NCBI GenBank assembly: GCA_022410635.1
Contig: JAJVDF010000357.1
Span: 552,249-616,248, forward strand
DNA from: Tretioscincus oriximinensis
Taxonomy: Eukaryota > Chordata > Lepidosauria > Squamata > Gymnophthalmidae
Reading direction: 5' to 3'
DNA length: 64,000 bases
Both the position numbers and the translations under genes were made by a program. The notes beneath the pieces are model-generated. The model made no database searches and was not told the DNA's origin. It saw only the letters and a list, made by a program, of their open reading frames with translations. This document shows positions 1 through 35,943 of this stretch, in pieces (positions within the stretch are counted from its first letter, which is position 1; the number at the start of each line of letters is the position of its first letter).

Positions 1-467
1 GCTGCTAACACTACTCACTCCCAGCGGCTGTGTACCTGCCAACTTGCACAGAACATGAGGAACCTTTAACTTTAATTAAATAAACCCATCCATGGCAGGA
101 GGGTGCAAAGTTTTTGCAGCAGGGTTGGAGGAGAAGGGGGGGAGGAAAAGCAATAATAACAAGAAGCCCTTGGCTTGCACAAAATAAAGAGCAGAATCAT
201 TATAAATCAAGGTCCAGTCTTACTTACACGAGCTAAGGTGACTCTCTCACTCCATCTTTGCCTCTCTTCTTACAAGTGAATGCAAATCTGTTTCTGCACG
301 GTCAGAAGGAGACCATTTTGTTAGAATAAATAACAATTCCCTTACTCCCCACCTTTTTTCTGGATATATTGTCAGGTGTATGTTTTTTTTTGTAAGGCGA
401 TTGCTTCAGTGTGCCTAGTGTCAGGGCTGACCCTGATTATTTTGTAGGCTCTTTCTGTAAATGTATG

Positions 468-735
468 GTCCCCCAGCCTCCTTCCTGTAAGCAGAATTTT
501 TTTTTGTGTGGGTGGGATTTGGGGCAGATTGGCTAAAGAGGCTTTCTCTCTTCCAGGCCTAGCTGCGGTGCAGTTTGGGAGCTGTAGTCTGCAGCGCAGG
601 GCCCCACGCAGGCTGGGCAGATGTTTCTGTCTGCTGCTGAGACTACACTTCCCAGCAGATCCCACTGCCAGCACAAAAAGCTCTGTTTCCTCATATATGG
701 GCTGCGCTATCCCAAAACAGGTATTTGACATCCAC
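468..735. mobile_element. Partial dispersed repeat with ACTACA..TCCC motifs
   Basis: It starts ggtcccccagcctccttcctg. It contains gggagctgtagtctgcag and, 50 bp on, actacacttcccagc in the opposite sense. The same layout is found at 55,384-55,926, 60,245-60,560 and partly 12,629-12,805, so it is a family. It is probably a non-autonomous DNA transposon. The right end is uncertain. Confidence 0.5.
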
Positions 736-1324
736 ATGCTGGTACAGACTACAGTAGGCCCGGGATAGGATGGATGTGCTGCTGTTTGCACCACCACGTG
801 GATAGCAGGCTTTTCGAAATCCAGAATAAGGCCCAATGTAAAAAGAAACCATAATTTTACTTCAGGAGATAACAGCAAAATAATAATAATAATAATAATA
901 CTGAAAAAAAGGGGATAACAGCAGCCAATAAGTGTTCAACACACACACAAATTACCGGTAGTCGAGAAGCTAAAATCCTAGAACGGCCTCCTTTGTAAAA
1001 AGTATTTATTTTCCTCTCCTGTCTGTGCCATGATATGGATAGAAAATTAGATCAAAGGTGCTGGGGCCTATGAAGACTCTGCATATAGGGGCAGGTTTTT
1101 TTATTTAAAAAAAACCCTTCCAATTACACATCACTGTATATTTCATTGTCTATGTGAAAGTTCTCGTCAGTTTCTTCTTTCCAAGCCTCCTGCTCCTTCT
1201 GAGTACTAGGATTTGGACATTGAAGTACCTTCCCTTCTGCCACTTTGGCTACCATCTGGGAGAACGAAGGACCAAGAATGGAGTTCTTGCAGATACATTC
1301 CTGTCCTCTTGTGTATTTAGAACA

Positions 1325-1815
1325 TAACAGGATCCCTGCTAGCGATCAGGCCATACCCATCTGGGCCAGTATCCTGTTTTATACAGTAGCCCAGAATTGC
1401 TTTTGGGCACTTTCAAACGGGGGACAAGCTTCATCTACTCTCAACTTTCTGCAAGTGATCTTTAGAAACTTCCCACTCATCTCTCCATCCTGGAGATCCA
1501 TCCTAGTAGCTTTTGGAAATACCTGGCCTCTGTGAATTTGTCTAATGCTTTCTTAACCCATCTAGAGAGGCGATTGCTGCCACCATCACTTCTGTTAGTA
1601 AATTTCATGGACTAGAGAAGTACAACTAGTAGTCCTCCAGATATTCCTGAACTGCAATTCCAGTCATTTCATTCCAAATGGAGTCATGGCAGCTGTAGTT
1701 CAGGAACATCTTGAGGTTGACCTGTTGGACATCCTTGTCATTGACTGATGACCCTCGAGTGAAAAAATGCTTGCTTTTGTTGGTTCTAATCCTCCTTCCT
1801 ATCAACTTCATATAA
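1325..1815 (-). mobile_element. CR1 LINE 3' fragment (degenerate)
   Basis: On the minus strand the upper part reads LIGRRIRTNKSKHFFTRGS, a CR1 ORF2 C-terminal motif. The lower part resembles the CR1 3' tail (aacataacaggatccctgct, and ..gatcaggcc). Stops and indels are present. Confidence 0.55.
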
Positions 1816-2557
1816 TGATGTCCTGGTTTTAATGTCTGGCCATTTAATTCTCTCGGGTCCCTGAGAGGAGGCAGCTTAATTTTTAAAAGGCCCCTTTCCT
1901 GTCCATAAATCAGGATTAAGCTGAAACAAGTGGCCTCTTAGGCTTGCTCAGGTATAAACAAAAAATGTGGGTTAGTGCAAGCTGTCTGCTGGTTGGGGTG
2001 ATGCATTATGGGAGCCATGTGAGCATGGAGGGAATGTCCTGTATGTTGACCTCTTCATTAATTCTGTGGATACCCTAATCTAAAGGGAGCTTGGAGAATG
2101 ACCTTCAGAGAGATTCAGAATAACTTGGGTCATTTCTCAATTTTAAGGCTTATTATAGCCATATTTTTCAAAACAACACTCCACAAATGAAAAGAAAATG
2201 AGGTATATGCACATCCCAAAATGTGGTAAGTATTTTGGATGCTTATTTCAAAATTTACAAATGCTTTCCTGGTCTTCTCCCCAACACATTTATTATTGAG
2301 AAAAATGCGACTTCTAGTGTGGCCCTCTTAGCAGTGCCACTATTGTCAGTATCACACAGTAGCTGCGGTAGTCCTTGGGCCAAGGAAAGCTTCTTTTTTA
2401 AGGCACATAAAGCACATGGGAAGTTGAGAATGGCTGAACTCCTTGTCATGCACTTTCAGTTTGATGATGAGGTCCAATAGTTATCCTAAACCTGTTTCTG
2501 TTTAACCTTAGCTCAGAACAGAAGGAATGTGATACATTTCATGTCTATTCTTCATAG

Positions 2558-26649
<24,092 letters not shown>

Positions 26650-29140
26650 AAGATGCCCGAGGGTCTGCATTATTCTCCCAACCAGAGATCCGGTTTTGAG
26701 GAGCAGCGGCTGAGAATGGTTCCTATTTAGGAGAGAATAGTGGAAGGTGGTTTCAGGGGAGCTTAGGGGAAATGGAAGGGAGAGAGGGGGATTTTTCACT
26801 CTCTACCCAACTGATTCAACTTTTTCCCTTCCTCTTCATGTTGCTGCCTCACTGTCGACTCTCCCAGCTTTGGACGCTGTCCACATCCTTTGTAAATACC
26901 CTCTTCTATGTGCCAAACGCATTCCTCTCTCCCTCTTTCACACACACGCACACACGCATACACACACACAAGCGCACACACAGGTTTTCTGCTTTCCATT
27001 TATTTATTCTAATTTATTATTCAACCAAACCACGTTCCTTCCCTCAGTTTTACTCTTTCCTTAATGATTGAGAAAGAAGAGATTATATCTCGCTCTTTTC
27101 TTCCTTGGTTTATCCACTCCTAAGGGGGTCGATATCTCTTACAGGTGCTGCCATTTGTAAGTAAACTGTTGGGGAATTAATAGGTTATATTGATTTTCAC
27201 TTTAAAAAACGATTATTATATGTGGCTTTTAGGAAACCTTCATGTATACAGGCTGTATTTCACTGTAAAGGAAATAGCTAAAAGCCCTTATTAAAACAAA
27301 AAGGTAAGATATAAAAACAGCTTGATGGTACAAGAAGAAAACCAGATGGGTCCATGTTGTTTTAAGCACTTCATGCAGGAGCAAAGCAGTTTGAGTGCAG
27401 CAAAATGTACTTTTGCTAAGCTTTGAAAGTCTTATTTCCGGATAAGTATCTATGGAATTCCTAAATGAGTTACTGCTTAGAAAAGTTATCTTTTCATTTT
27501 GAATACAGTCAAAGCAATTTATGATCCAAACAAATGAAATCTCTGCAAATTCTGCAGTAGGTAATTCTGTTTCCTTCTATGGGCTATTTCATTTTGCTTC
27601 TACCCGGCTTTGATCCACTCCCCTTCTCAAAACCCAAGACATTTCCTACATAAAATAGATCCTATAAAACAGTTCTCATTTGAGAATTTTCTTGGCAAGA
27701 TTGGTCCTTCCATTAGACAACTCTTGCATTTTTAGAAAACAGGCATTAAAACCAATTCTCCCCCTACCTACCTATTTTTCCAACCCAAGGTCGAAAAATA
27801 CTTTTTAATTGTCGCAGAATAAAAACCAAAACATATTTTTTAACAACATAGTGTAACTGTTCCTCTAAACAAGTCCCGGAGACTTAGATATTTCCTAAAA
27901 TTAGATTTCAATTACCAGTAGTTGACAGCTGCTATGAGATAAATCCCTGGAGATTATTACAAAAATCACTGTACACAATGCTATCCTATTCACAATTCAG
28001 TTCATTTTTTCTGTATTTCTTATTCCCACAAAAGTAAGAAGTTAATTCTGAAACACGGTGTAACTCCAGTGTTGGTGCATCTCCTGTATTTTTGAATGGA
28101 AAATACTCAAAGTCAACACAGCCTATTGAATCCTGTCTGTATTTTCTTGGGATGGTGTCAGATCCCAGAAACCCTAGTGTATTAAATTCATCCCTGCCTT
28201 TTAAAATTAATTTCAGGAGGAAAATAACTTTCCTAATGGTTTTCGAAAGAAGGAAGCAGGATGCTGTATTATTTTTGCGAAAGTGTCTTTATTAATGTGT
28301 TGGATCAGAAGGATTAAGAAACAGGAATATCTTTCTAAGAGTAACATTATGCAGACGCTGTACTTTTAACCTCTCTTCAGTTACCACATGATCATAGGAA
28401 GCCTTTCATAAGATAATTGTGCCAATACTTTTCTTTTACTGCCTTTCTGGGGAAAATATGTGCGTTTCTCTGTCTGATATGCTGATTTTTTTAAAAATGA
28501 CAAGCAGCTTTCTAGCTTCTGCTTCTTCATGCAATCCCTTAAGTAACAAAACACAGAAGGATATTTACTGTCGGAAGATTCATTTCCTTATTAGGAGATG
28601 GCTTCAGCACAGCCACTCATTATCACCTGGCATCTCCTTTAAAGATGCTGGGAAGGCATTCTGTGAAGCTGTTATGTAAAACTTTGCATTGTACACAAGT
28701 GCCAAAATGTATAAAAAAAGTCCTAGAATCAAGTGACAAAGCGGCTTCATTCACCTAATTTATTGTACAGAAGTCTATGGGAATTGTCCAGTCAGCAAGG
28801 GGATGGGGGTTTGTCATCATGTAAATCTTTGTCCACACCTCCCAGTAGTAAGGGGCTGATAGAGAAACATTACATCTTATTTTGAAGGTCAATCTTTTCC
28901 TTTGTGGCTGTTTTTTGCATTTTGGAAAAGGGCAAACAAGATTATCCAATGTTCCCCCCAGTGCACCATATAGTTTCCTTCTTAAAACTCCATTCATGTT
29001 GAGGGAAGATGGAATTTCTGGTAAATATGTCCTTTTCATTCTTCTCTCACATATCTGGTTTTTTTCAGTCTTTAGGTATTCTCTCCTCCTTCTGCAATTC
29101 ATTTGCTTTTATTTTGGAGCAATAAATAAAACGCACCATT
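26650..29140 (+). other. SEZ6L2: SEZ6L2 probable 3' UTR with polyadenylation signal
   Basis: About 2.5 kb of AT-rich DNA follows the stop codon with no recognisable transposon inside, apart from a CA-type run at 26,938-26,980. An overlapping AATAAATAAA at 29,121-29,130 is a good polyadenylation signal. Earlier weaker ATTAAA-type signals (for example near 27,290) could give shorter forms. The lack of insertions supports a conserved UTR, but its end is inferred. Confidence 0.55.
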
Positions 29141-29281
29141 TGTAAAAGCTGTGGCGTCCGTGCTTTTATCCTGTGAGAGGAAATAAGAATTGTGTTTGAA
29201 AGCATCCCGGAAAGGAGCATGTGGCTTACAGGTGGTTCACAGATGAGATTGTTCACATTCCATTTTGCTTTCCATCCCACC

Positions 29282-29324
29282 AAAAACTATTTTTAGTGTA
29301 GAACACACACTAAAAATAGTTTTT
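29282..29324. repeat. Perfect 18-bp inverted repeat with 7-nt loop
   Basis: aaaaactatttttagtgt (29,282-29,299) and acactaaaaatagttttt (29,307-29,324) pair without a mismatch. It lies about 150 bp after the SEZ6L2 polyadenylation signal. It may be a decayed foldback element or a 3'-end structure. Confidence 0.75.
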
Positions 29325-30094
29325 AACCCACATAGAGATGGGATGAAAATCAGGGATCATAAACACTATTCCTTTCTGCACTTGCTCTGGGGAATGTTTC
29401 AGCTGTTGGCGGAAATACAGCATTCTCACCGTAAAGCACATCATCCACATAGAGTTTTGTGGCTTTACCTTGAGTGTTCCTGGTATAGATGGCTTAACTG
29501 CACTCCACATCCAAATCATGGCTAAAGTGTGAATCCAGCGAATTAGGACTTCTGGACGGGACACAGCTCATCCCACCCATGCATCATATATATGAATTAT
29601 CCTTTTGCTCAGTCACATAAGGATTAGACAAAGAAGCCTAGTTTACCGTATTTGCTCTCTATTGCCATCCTGGGGCAGGAACCTGACTGTTATGTTCAGG
29701 GTTTGAACAACATGAAATAATCCATACACTAATTGGTTGGGAAAGGTCTGTAATGACATTCTTGATAGCTACATACAAAACAGGCCGTAATTGTTTCAAT
29801 TATAATTTTGTGCGATTTTTTTATGTAGGAACAGGGTAAAAATGAGTGTAGTCTAGAGTTCCTACATTAAATTTGGGGTAGAGCTTTGGTCCTTTAATGG
29901 GTGTGAAAAAGTGATGGTCCTCCCAAGTCCTACAGGCATTAGAAGCTGCACCTGATTAAAAGTCCTCTGTTCTATAGCCATTAAAGGTGGAGGCTTCCAT
30001 CCCAGATTTTATTGATAACTCCCTTCAACTAGATGTTCTGAAATGTTTCCAATTAATATATTCTGTGCCCTTCACATTAGGATTGGCTCAAGTA

Positions 30095-30410
30095 TATTTG
30101 AAGTAGAAGAAGAACTGGGTTCTTAACCCCGCTTTTCTCACCTTTCAAAGGGACACAAAGCGGTTTACAAGGGTATTTTTTGGCCAAAGGCTTACATTCT
30201 ATCTTCCCCACCAGGTTGTGGTAATTCCCATTTATCTACTTGCAGTCAGTTGCAATTTCTTGCAGTTCTTGCTTTTGAATATCTGGGTTGGCTAGAGCTA
30301 CAGGCTAGGAGAAGGTGCTCACCCTTCCCCACATCCTACACAGGATTTTGGAACCTGATCTCCCAGACGAGAGATGGATTCCTTAGCGACTGAGCCTAAT
30401 CAAACAGGAA
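30095..30410 (-). mobile_element. tRNA-type SINE with GAA tail, inverted
   Basis: gaagtagaagaagaactggg is the inverse of the tail. It is followed by cttttctcacctttcaaagg and by ggttggctagagctacaggc. Related copies lie at 36,525-36,790 (minus) and 42,530-42,800 (plus). Confidence 0.6.
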
Positions 30411-30905
30411 CTGAAAAGAAATATAATTTGTTCACTCATTCTATGGCTCTCTAATGTGTAATGTAGTACTTGTCCTTAGAGGCGTTTCTTGTCTTTCAAA
30501 CAGTGCTCCCGTGTATTTTCCAGATTGGTTATTTATTACCCCAAGGCCAATTAATATCTGCAACAGGGGCCTTTTTCTCATCTCTCTAGGGAATCTGTTC
30601 AACCTATTGCATTGGATTTCCATTATTTTCTGAAGGCTGCATCTTTACTACATACTTTGCCAGACTATCCATGCTGCCTTAAACTGCAAATCCAGCACAA
30701 TACACAATAACACTTTCCTCATTGGAGGATGAAGTGACGGACTGAGTAATGGCTTCCATAATAAGTGTGCTAAAAGCCCATAGCGATTAAATAATATATA
30801 TAATTTTACAATTATTAAAACTGGCAGTTGAAATGTAGCCATATTATGATTAAATTTCAGCCAGGCTACCATTAATTTTCTAAAATTGTACATAACTTTT
30901 TCTCA

Positions 30906-32159
30906 GAATTTTTTATGATGGTACAGTAATTTGTAAAATACTGTAAGGAGAGGATTTTTTTCATTTAAAATAAATTTCAGTGATAGAATATCTGAATCCA
31001 AACACATTTGGGAGATGGATGAGTGGATGGGCACGTGATAACTTGGGAACGAACATCAGGAAGAAAGACCACTTTTAGACTAGTTATTTCCTGCCCCCTA
31101 CCCACCCCTGCCCTCTCCTGTGCTGCCTGCAGATACTAGGAGCTGCACCTGATGAAAAGTCCTCTCTTTTATAGCCATTAAAAGTGTAAACTTCTATCCC
31201 AGACTTTATCCCTAATCTAGGGAGCTCGTCTGTCTTCTAGATAAGAACATAAGAAGAGCCATACTGGATCAGGCCACAGCCCATCAAGTCCAGCATTCTG
31301 TGTCACACAGAGGCCCACCAGATGCACCTGGGCAGTCCGAACAGAGGAAAGCAAAATATGCTCCTGTTCATGACTCCCTGCAAATGGTATTTCAGGAGTC
31401 CTGTCTGTTACTCTGCCCCGGAGGCAACATCCAGACATCCATCCTAGTACCCTTAGTGTCCATAAACCTGTCTAGTCCTGTCTTGAAACTATCCAAGCTG
31501 TTAGCTACTACCACCAGCGGGAGTGATAGCTGTGGTTCAGGGTAGGGAGAACAGTCTGCAGTTTAGAAATGGAGGGTACTGGGTGGATCCCCAGACTCTC
31601 CCAGATATAATGATGCAATACCATTTTGTCTCTTTGCCAAGAAAAATGCAAGGAGGTATTCATGCAGCCAGCTGAGAATCTGTCACAACTTAGTTAGCCA
31701 AATCCACAGGTATGAAAAAGGAGACACAGACTAAAAGCAATCCAAATTCAAACACTGTTTTGTACCGTTTGTTGGTATAGATGGACTTTATACTGGATTA
31801 ATTATATGACACGGACTTTCGGAAGTTGGACTCTTTCTGCACAGGAAGCAATTGTTATAGGCTACTATGAATATATGTTTTATACTCTGATTGAATAAAT
31901 TGTTGTCATATACAAGTATTTGAGTTAAGTCACTATATGAAGGGATGTATGTAGCTTTATATGTACCTGTATGTAGCTTGACAGGACTAGACACCCAAGT
32001 GTATAAATGGGTACTAGGATGGATGACTGGATGTTGCCTCTGGGATGGAGCAACAGGCAGGACTCCTGAAATGCCATTTGCAGGGAGTCATGAACAGGAG
32101 CATATTTTGCTTTCCTCTGTTCAGACTGCCCAGGTGCATCTGGGGGGCCTCTGTGTGGG
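30906..32159. repeat. Tandem copy A of a 1,255-bp unit (likely assembly artefact)
   Basis: Starts gaattttttatgatggtaca and runs to ..cctctgtgtggg, then a single N at 32,160. The whole segment reappears base for base at 32,161-33,414 as far as I can compare. It contains an inverted CR1 tail (31,243-31,520) and a direct CR1 tail (about 31,990-32,159) cut off exactly at the N. Confidence 0.85.
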
Positions 32160-32160
32160 N

Positions 32161-33414
32161 GAATTTTTTATGATGGTACAGTAATTTGTAAAATACTGTA
32201 AGGAGAGGATTTTTTTCATTTAAAATAAATTTCAGTGATAGAATATCTGAATCCAAACACATTTGGGAGATGGATGAGTGGATGGGCACGTGATAACTTG
32301 GGAACGAACATCAGGAAGAAAGACCACTTTTAGACTAGTTATTTCCTGCCCCCTACCCACCCCTGCCCTCTCCTGTGCTGCCTGCAGATACTAGGAGCTG
32401 CACCTGATGAAAAGTCCTCTCTTTTATAGCCATTAAAAGTGTAAACTTCTATCCCAGACTTTATCCCTAATCTAGGGAGCTCGTCTGTCTTCTAGATAAG
32501 AACATAAGAAGAGCCATACTGGATCAGGCCACAGCCCATCAAGTCCAGCATTCTGTGTCACACAGAGGCCCACCAGATGCACCTGGGCAGTCCGAACAGA
32601 GGAAAGCAAAATATGCTCCTGTTCATGACTCCCTGCAAATGGTATTTCAGGAGTCCTGTCTGTTACTCTGCCCCGGAGGCAACATCCAGACATCCATCCT
32701 AGTACCCTTAGTGTCCATAAACCTGTCTAGTCCTGTCTTGAAACTATCCAAGCTGTTAGCTACTACCACCAGCGGGAGTGATAGCTGTGGTTCAGGGTAG
32801 GGAGAACAGTCTGCAGTTTAGAAATGGAGGGTACTGGGTGGATCCCCAGACTCTCCCAGATATAATGATGCAATACCATTTTGTCTCTTTGCCAAGAAAA
32901 ATGCAAGGAGGTATTCATGCAGCCAGCTGAGAATCTGTCACAACTTAGTTAGCCAAATCCACAGGTATGAAAAAGGAGACACAGACTAAAAGCAATCCAA
33001 ATTCAAACACTGTTTTGTACCGTTTGTTGGTATAGATGGACTTTATACTGGATTAATTATATGACACGGACTTTCGGAAGTTGGACTCTTTCTGCACAGG
33101 AAGCAATTGTTATAGGCTACTATGAATATATGTTTTATACTCTGATTGAATAAATTGTTGTCATATACAAGTATTTGAGTTAAGTCACTATATGAAGGGA
33201 TGTATGTAGCTTTATATGTACCTGTATGTAGCTTGACAGGACTAGACACCCAAGTGTATAAATGGGTACTAGGATGGATGACTGGATGTTGCCTCTGGGA
33301 TGGAGCAACAGGCAGGACTCCTGAAATGCCATTTGCAGGGAGTCATGAACAGGAGCATATTTTGCTTTCCTCTGTTCAGACTGCCCAGGTGCATCTGGGG
33401 GGCCTCTGTGTGGG
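32161..33414. repeat. Tandem copy B of the 1,255-bp unit
   Basis: Begins directly after the N at 32,160 with gaattttttatgatggtaca. Unlike copy A its last CR1 tail runs on to its natural end at about 33,465 (atggctcctcttatgttctt), which suggests that this copy joins the true right flank. Confidence 0.85.
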
Positions 33415-33466
33415 ACTAGATGGGCTGTGCCCTGATCCAGTATGGCTCCTCTTATGTTCTTATATC
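33240..33466 (+). mobile_element. CR1 LINE 3' tail
   Basis: aatgggtactaggatggatg through gcagggagtcatgaacagga and ctgatccagtatggctcctc, then the terminal cttatgttcttat, is the standard CR1 3' end. Inverted tails sit at 31,243-31,520 and 32,498-32,775. Confidence 0.8.
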
Positions 33467-33819
33467 TGACCCTTAGAGGATACAGTGTTTGAATTCGGAT
33501 TACGACTTAGTTATCTACCAACCCAAATTCCAATGTGTTTCTGCATCTTTAAAACTGCAGAGGGGGGATTTTACCAGGTGTTTCTAAGCCTCATAGGGTT
33601 CACCTGCTGCAAATCTCCCTTCTGTTCAACTGTGAAAAGGAACCGGATTCCGTATAGCAACCAGGTGCCCTATCAGTGGATGAAGCGGGAGAAAGAGGAA
33701 GAGGTCTGTTTTCCTGCAATGTAGGTGTGTCTCCAGGCCAACCCTCCACGCCCCATCACTTCACGTTCACACGGAAGTTTTCCAGCCTTAAAAGATCCGA
33801 ATTTATTTTTCTTTCCTAG

Positions 33820-34150
33820 TCTTTTCCCCCGCTGGGCCCCTTAGCGCCCCTTCCCCCCCCCCCGGGGGCCCCTCTGGCCCCCCAGATCGCGCGCCTGGGT
33901 CCCTGCGAGGCTCTTGGGGCGTCGGCGCGGGAGGAGCGCGGGAGGCCTGAGACTGTGACGCAGCGAGGACTGGTAAGGTGGGCACCGGGCAATGGCGGCA
34001 GGTGGGCGGTGGCGTGACTGAGCTGCTGCTCCGAATCCCCCGGGCCCCGGGAGGGGAGGGGAGGCGGGTGGGCGGGCGGGAGGAGGCGCCTGCAGGACGG
34101 GGGCGCGCGCACAGCCGGAGCAGAATTCCTGACCTCCTTTGGCAGGATTT
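33820..34150. promoter_or_regulatory. CpG-rich block, possible alternative promoter
   Basis: GC- and CpG-dense DNA (cagatcgcgcgcctgggtcc, ggcgtcggcgcgggaggagc) with a splice-donor-like GACTG|GTAAGG at 33,971. No conserved coding frame was found. It may be an upstream non-coding first exon of the phosphatase gene or an orphan CpG island. Confidence 0.4.
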
Positions 34151-34299
34151 CCCAAGCCCAGCAAATCAAGGGCGGCGCAGAAAGCGTTTCGTATTTCCCT
34201 TGGCGCTCCCATTCGGATCCCCCCGCCCACAAAAAGCCTTTGGCTATTTGTTTATAGATATTGACAGGCTCATGTGGCAGCNACAGCCAGGAGTGCCGT

Positions 34300-34620
34300 C
34301 CGCCCACGGGTTCGCCAGCTTCGGCCAATCTTGGCCCGGCCACAGTAGTCCAGGCTCTGATGCCCCCCAGGCTTCACTGCGTGGGGCCACTCTGGGAAAC
34401 GGTCCGGAAGCTGCAACGAATGCAGCACTTCTGGCAGTGGCCGGACGCACCTCACGCCGGCCTTCGAGATCTGGCTGCCGCCTCGCTACTAACGGCAAAA
34501 TGCAAAGCCCTAAACGGATTCGGTCCGCCCTGGCTACTGGAGGGGGGGCGCCTCCTCTCATGCATTAAGATCTCAAGGAGAGCTCTTCTAGTTCTTCCCC
34601 TGCCAGAGATGCATGCAGGA
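34300..34620 (+). mobile_element. L2-like LINE fragment (GC-rich, degenerate)
   Basis: The plus frame reads VRKLQRMQHFW and later AKCKALNGFGPPWL, matching the [11 protein letters not shown] and YKALNGLGP motifs near the end of L2-group ORF2. Frame breaks show it is dead. Confidence 0.5.
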
Positions 34621-34757
34621 GGGGCGCCTGGGGGGGGGCGGGGGGGGGGCTCTGGAGTAGATAGAGGCGGCCCTGCACAGTATACCGAGCCTTTGGACTC
34701 GTGGCTCCCTGGGTCTGGGCTCTGTCTCTCCGAGGAGACGAGGAGGAGGTGGGTCTT

Positions 34758-35015
34758 TTAATATTATCATCAATATCAATATCATCAATATTATCAATAT
34801 CAGTATCATCAATATCATCAATATTATCAATATCAATAATAATAATAATAATAATAATAATATAAATATAAATATAAATAATTTAAATAATAATATAAAT
34901 ATAAATAATTTAAATATTAAATAATAATTAAATAATAATAATAAAATAATAATAATAATAAAATAATAATAAAATAATAATAATAAAATAATATAAATAA
35001 TATAAATAATAAACT
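34758..35015. repeat. AT-rich microsatellite (ATC then AAT/TAAATA units)
   Basis: attatcatcaatatcaatat units give way to aataataataataataata and atataaatataaataattta. It is followed by a short dispersed repeat (35,025-35,110, gcatctgaagaagtagatg) also found at 63,750. Confidence 0.9.
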
Positions 35016-35279
35016 TTTATTTATTGAGCATCTGAAGAAGTAGATGTGTGTACGAGAGCTTATGCCACCTACTTTTCTACTGTTAGTCTGTAGGGCTCCT
35101 CACCCCTTGCTGGATATTATTATTACTAATATTATTAATATTGATATTGATGCTCCTCCTCCTCGTCGTCCTCATCAAGCACAGCAATTACTCTGTTAGC
35201 TGCCCTGGGACCAAAGGTGAAGGGAAGATCTAAATGGCCCAAGAAATACAAATGGCAATCAACATGCGTGGCTAAGGAA

Positions 35280-35640
35280 AAGCGGCCGGCGCCTGCACGG
35301 GAAGAGGGACGTCACTTGCGTGTGGTTCGCTGAACCCTCTCGGGCAGCAGCGCTGGGCGGAGAATTGACCCCGGAAACGCGGAGGGAGCCGGAGGTGGAA
35401 GTCCTTTTCCCCCCGCTCCCCGCTCCCCCCTCCGCCTGGGCCGCCGCGCGCGCGCGCCTCCAGCAGGCCCGCCCCCTCCCCCGCGCCCCTGGGATGTGTC
35501 ACCGGCGCTGACGACAGCATCTTCCCCCGCATCCCGTCGCCATGGCAACCTTTTGTTACCCTCCAACGCTCGCGTGGTCCAGCTGAGGAGGGGGCCGGCC
35601 GGGGCGGTATATAGGCGAGGCTTGGGGGGGGGTTCCTGGG
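35280..35640 (+). promoter_or_regulatory. CpG-island promoter of the DUSP14-like gene
   Basis: CpG-dense DNA with a CRE-like GACGTCAC (35,309-35,316), an RFX X-box GTCGCCATGGCAACC (35,536-35,550), GC boxes and a TATATAGG at 35,608-35,615. Transcription would then start about 35,640. Orientation is inferred from the TATA box and the downstream coding exon. Confidence 0.65.
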
Positions 35641-35751
35641 AGAAAGGACGCGCCGGATCCCCACCCAGCTGGAAGAAGAGGAAAACCGCAGGAAAAGGAG
35701 AGCTAGATTCATAATTCTACTTGCCTGCCTAAAGAGGACTAATATATATAT

Positions 35752-35816
<65 letters not shown>

Positions 35817-35943
35817 GAAGGAGAAAAGGAAAGAGAATTTAACGGCAACGAACTAGAGAGAGTCGAAAGGTGCTTTGCCTCCTTTTCCAACGGCGTTCGG
35901 GTGGGCCAAAAGAAAATCTAAGAGCCAGGACCAATACTAACTG
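35640..35943 (+). other. Probable non-coding first exon of the DUSP14-like gene
   Basis: Lies just after the TATA box and ends at a donor-like ACTG|GTAATT (35,944). The acceptor at 39,148 (cttttatag) would receive it. It contains a long TA run (35,741-35,814). Inferred only. Confidence 0.4.
35741..35814. repeat. (TA)n microsatellite
   Basis: About 74 bp of almost pure TA, with one aaat break, inside the likely 5' UTR, about 100 bp from the predicted start site. Confidence 0.95.

Larger units (their letters stand above)
1..2557. other. Probable SEZ6L2 intron 1 (no exon seen)
   Basis: AT-rich DNA with no plausible signal-peptide exon or CpG island. It holds a foldback-type repeat (468-735), a short TAA run (883-902) and a degenerate CR1 (about 1,325-1,815). 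Nothing further was recognised. Confidence 0.6.

Noticed and set aside
1..2557. SEZ6L2 exon 1 within the window
   Set aside because: No frame with a signal peptide ending in a phase-1 donor, and no CpG-rich promoter, was found, so the exon is probably left of the window.
33816..34343. Long minus-strand open frame (175 codons) in the CpG block
   Set aside because: Composition is Pro/Arg/Gly-rich as expected from GC-rich DNA, an N interrupts it, and no domain is recognised. Overlapping frames on both strands are equally open.
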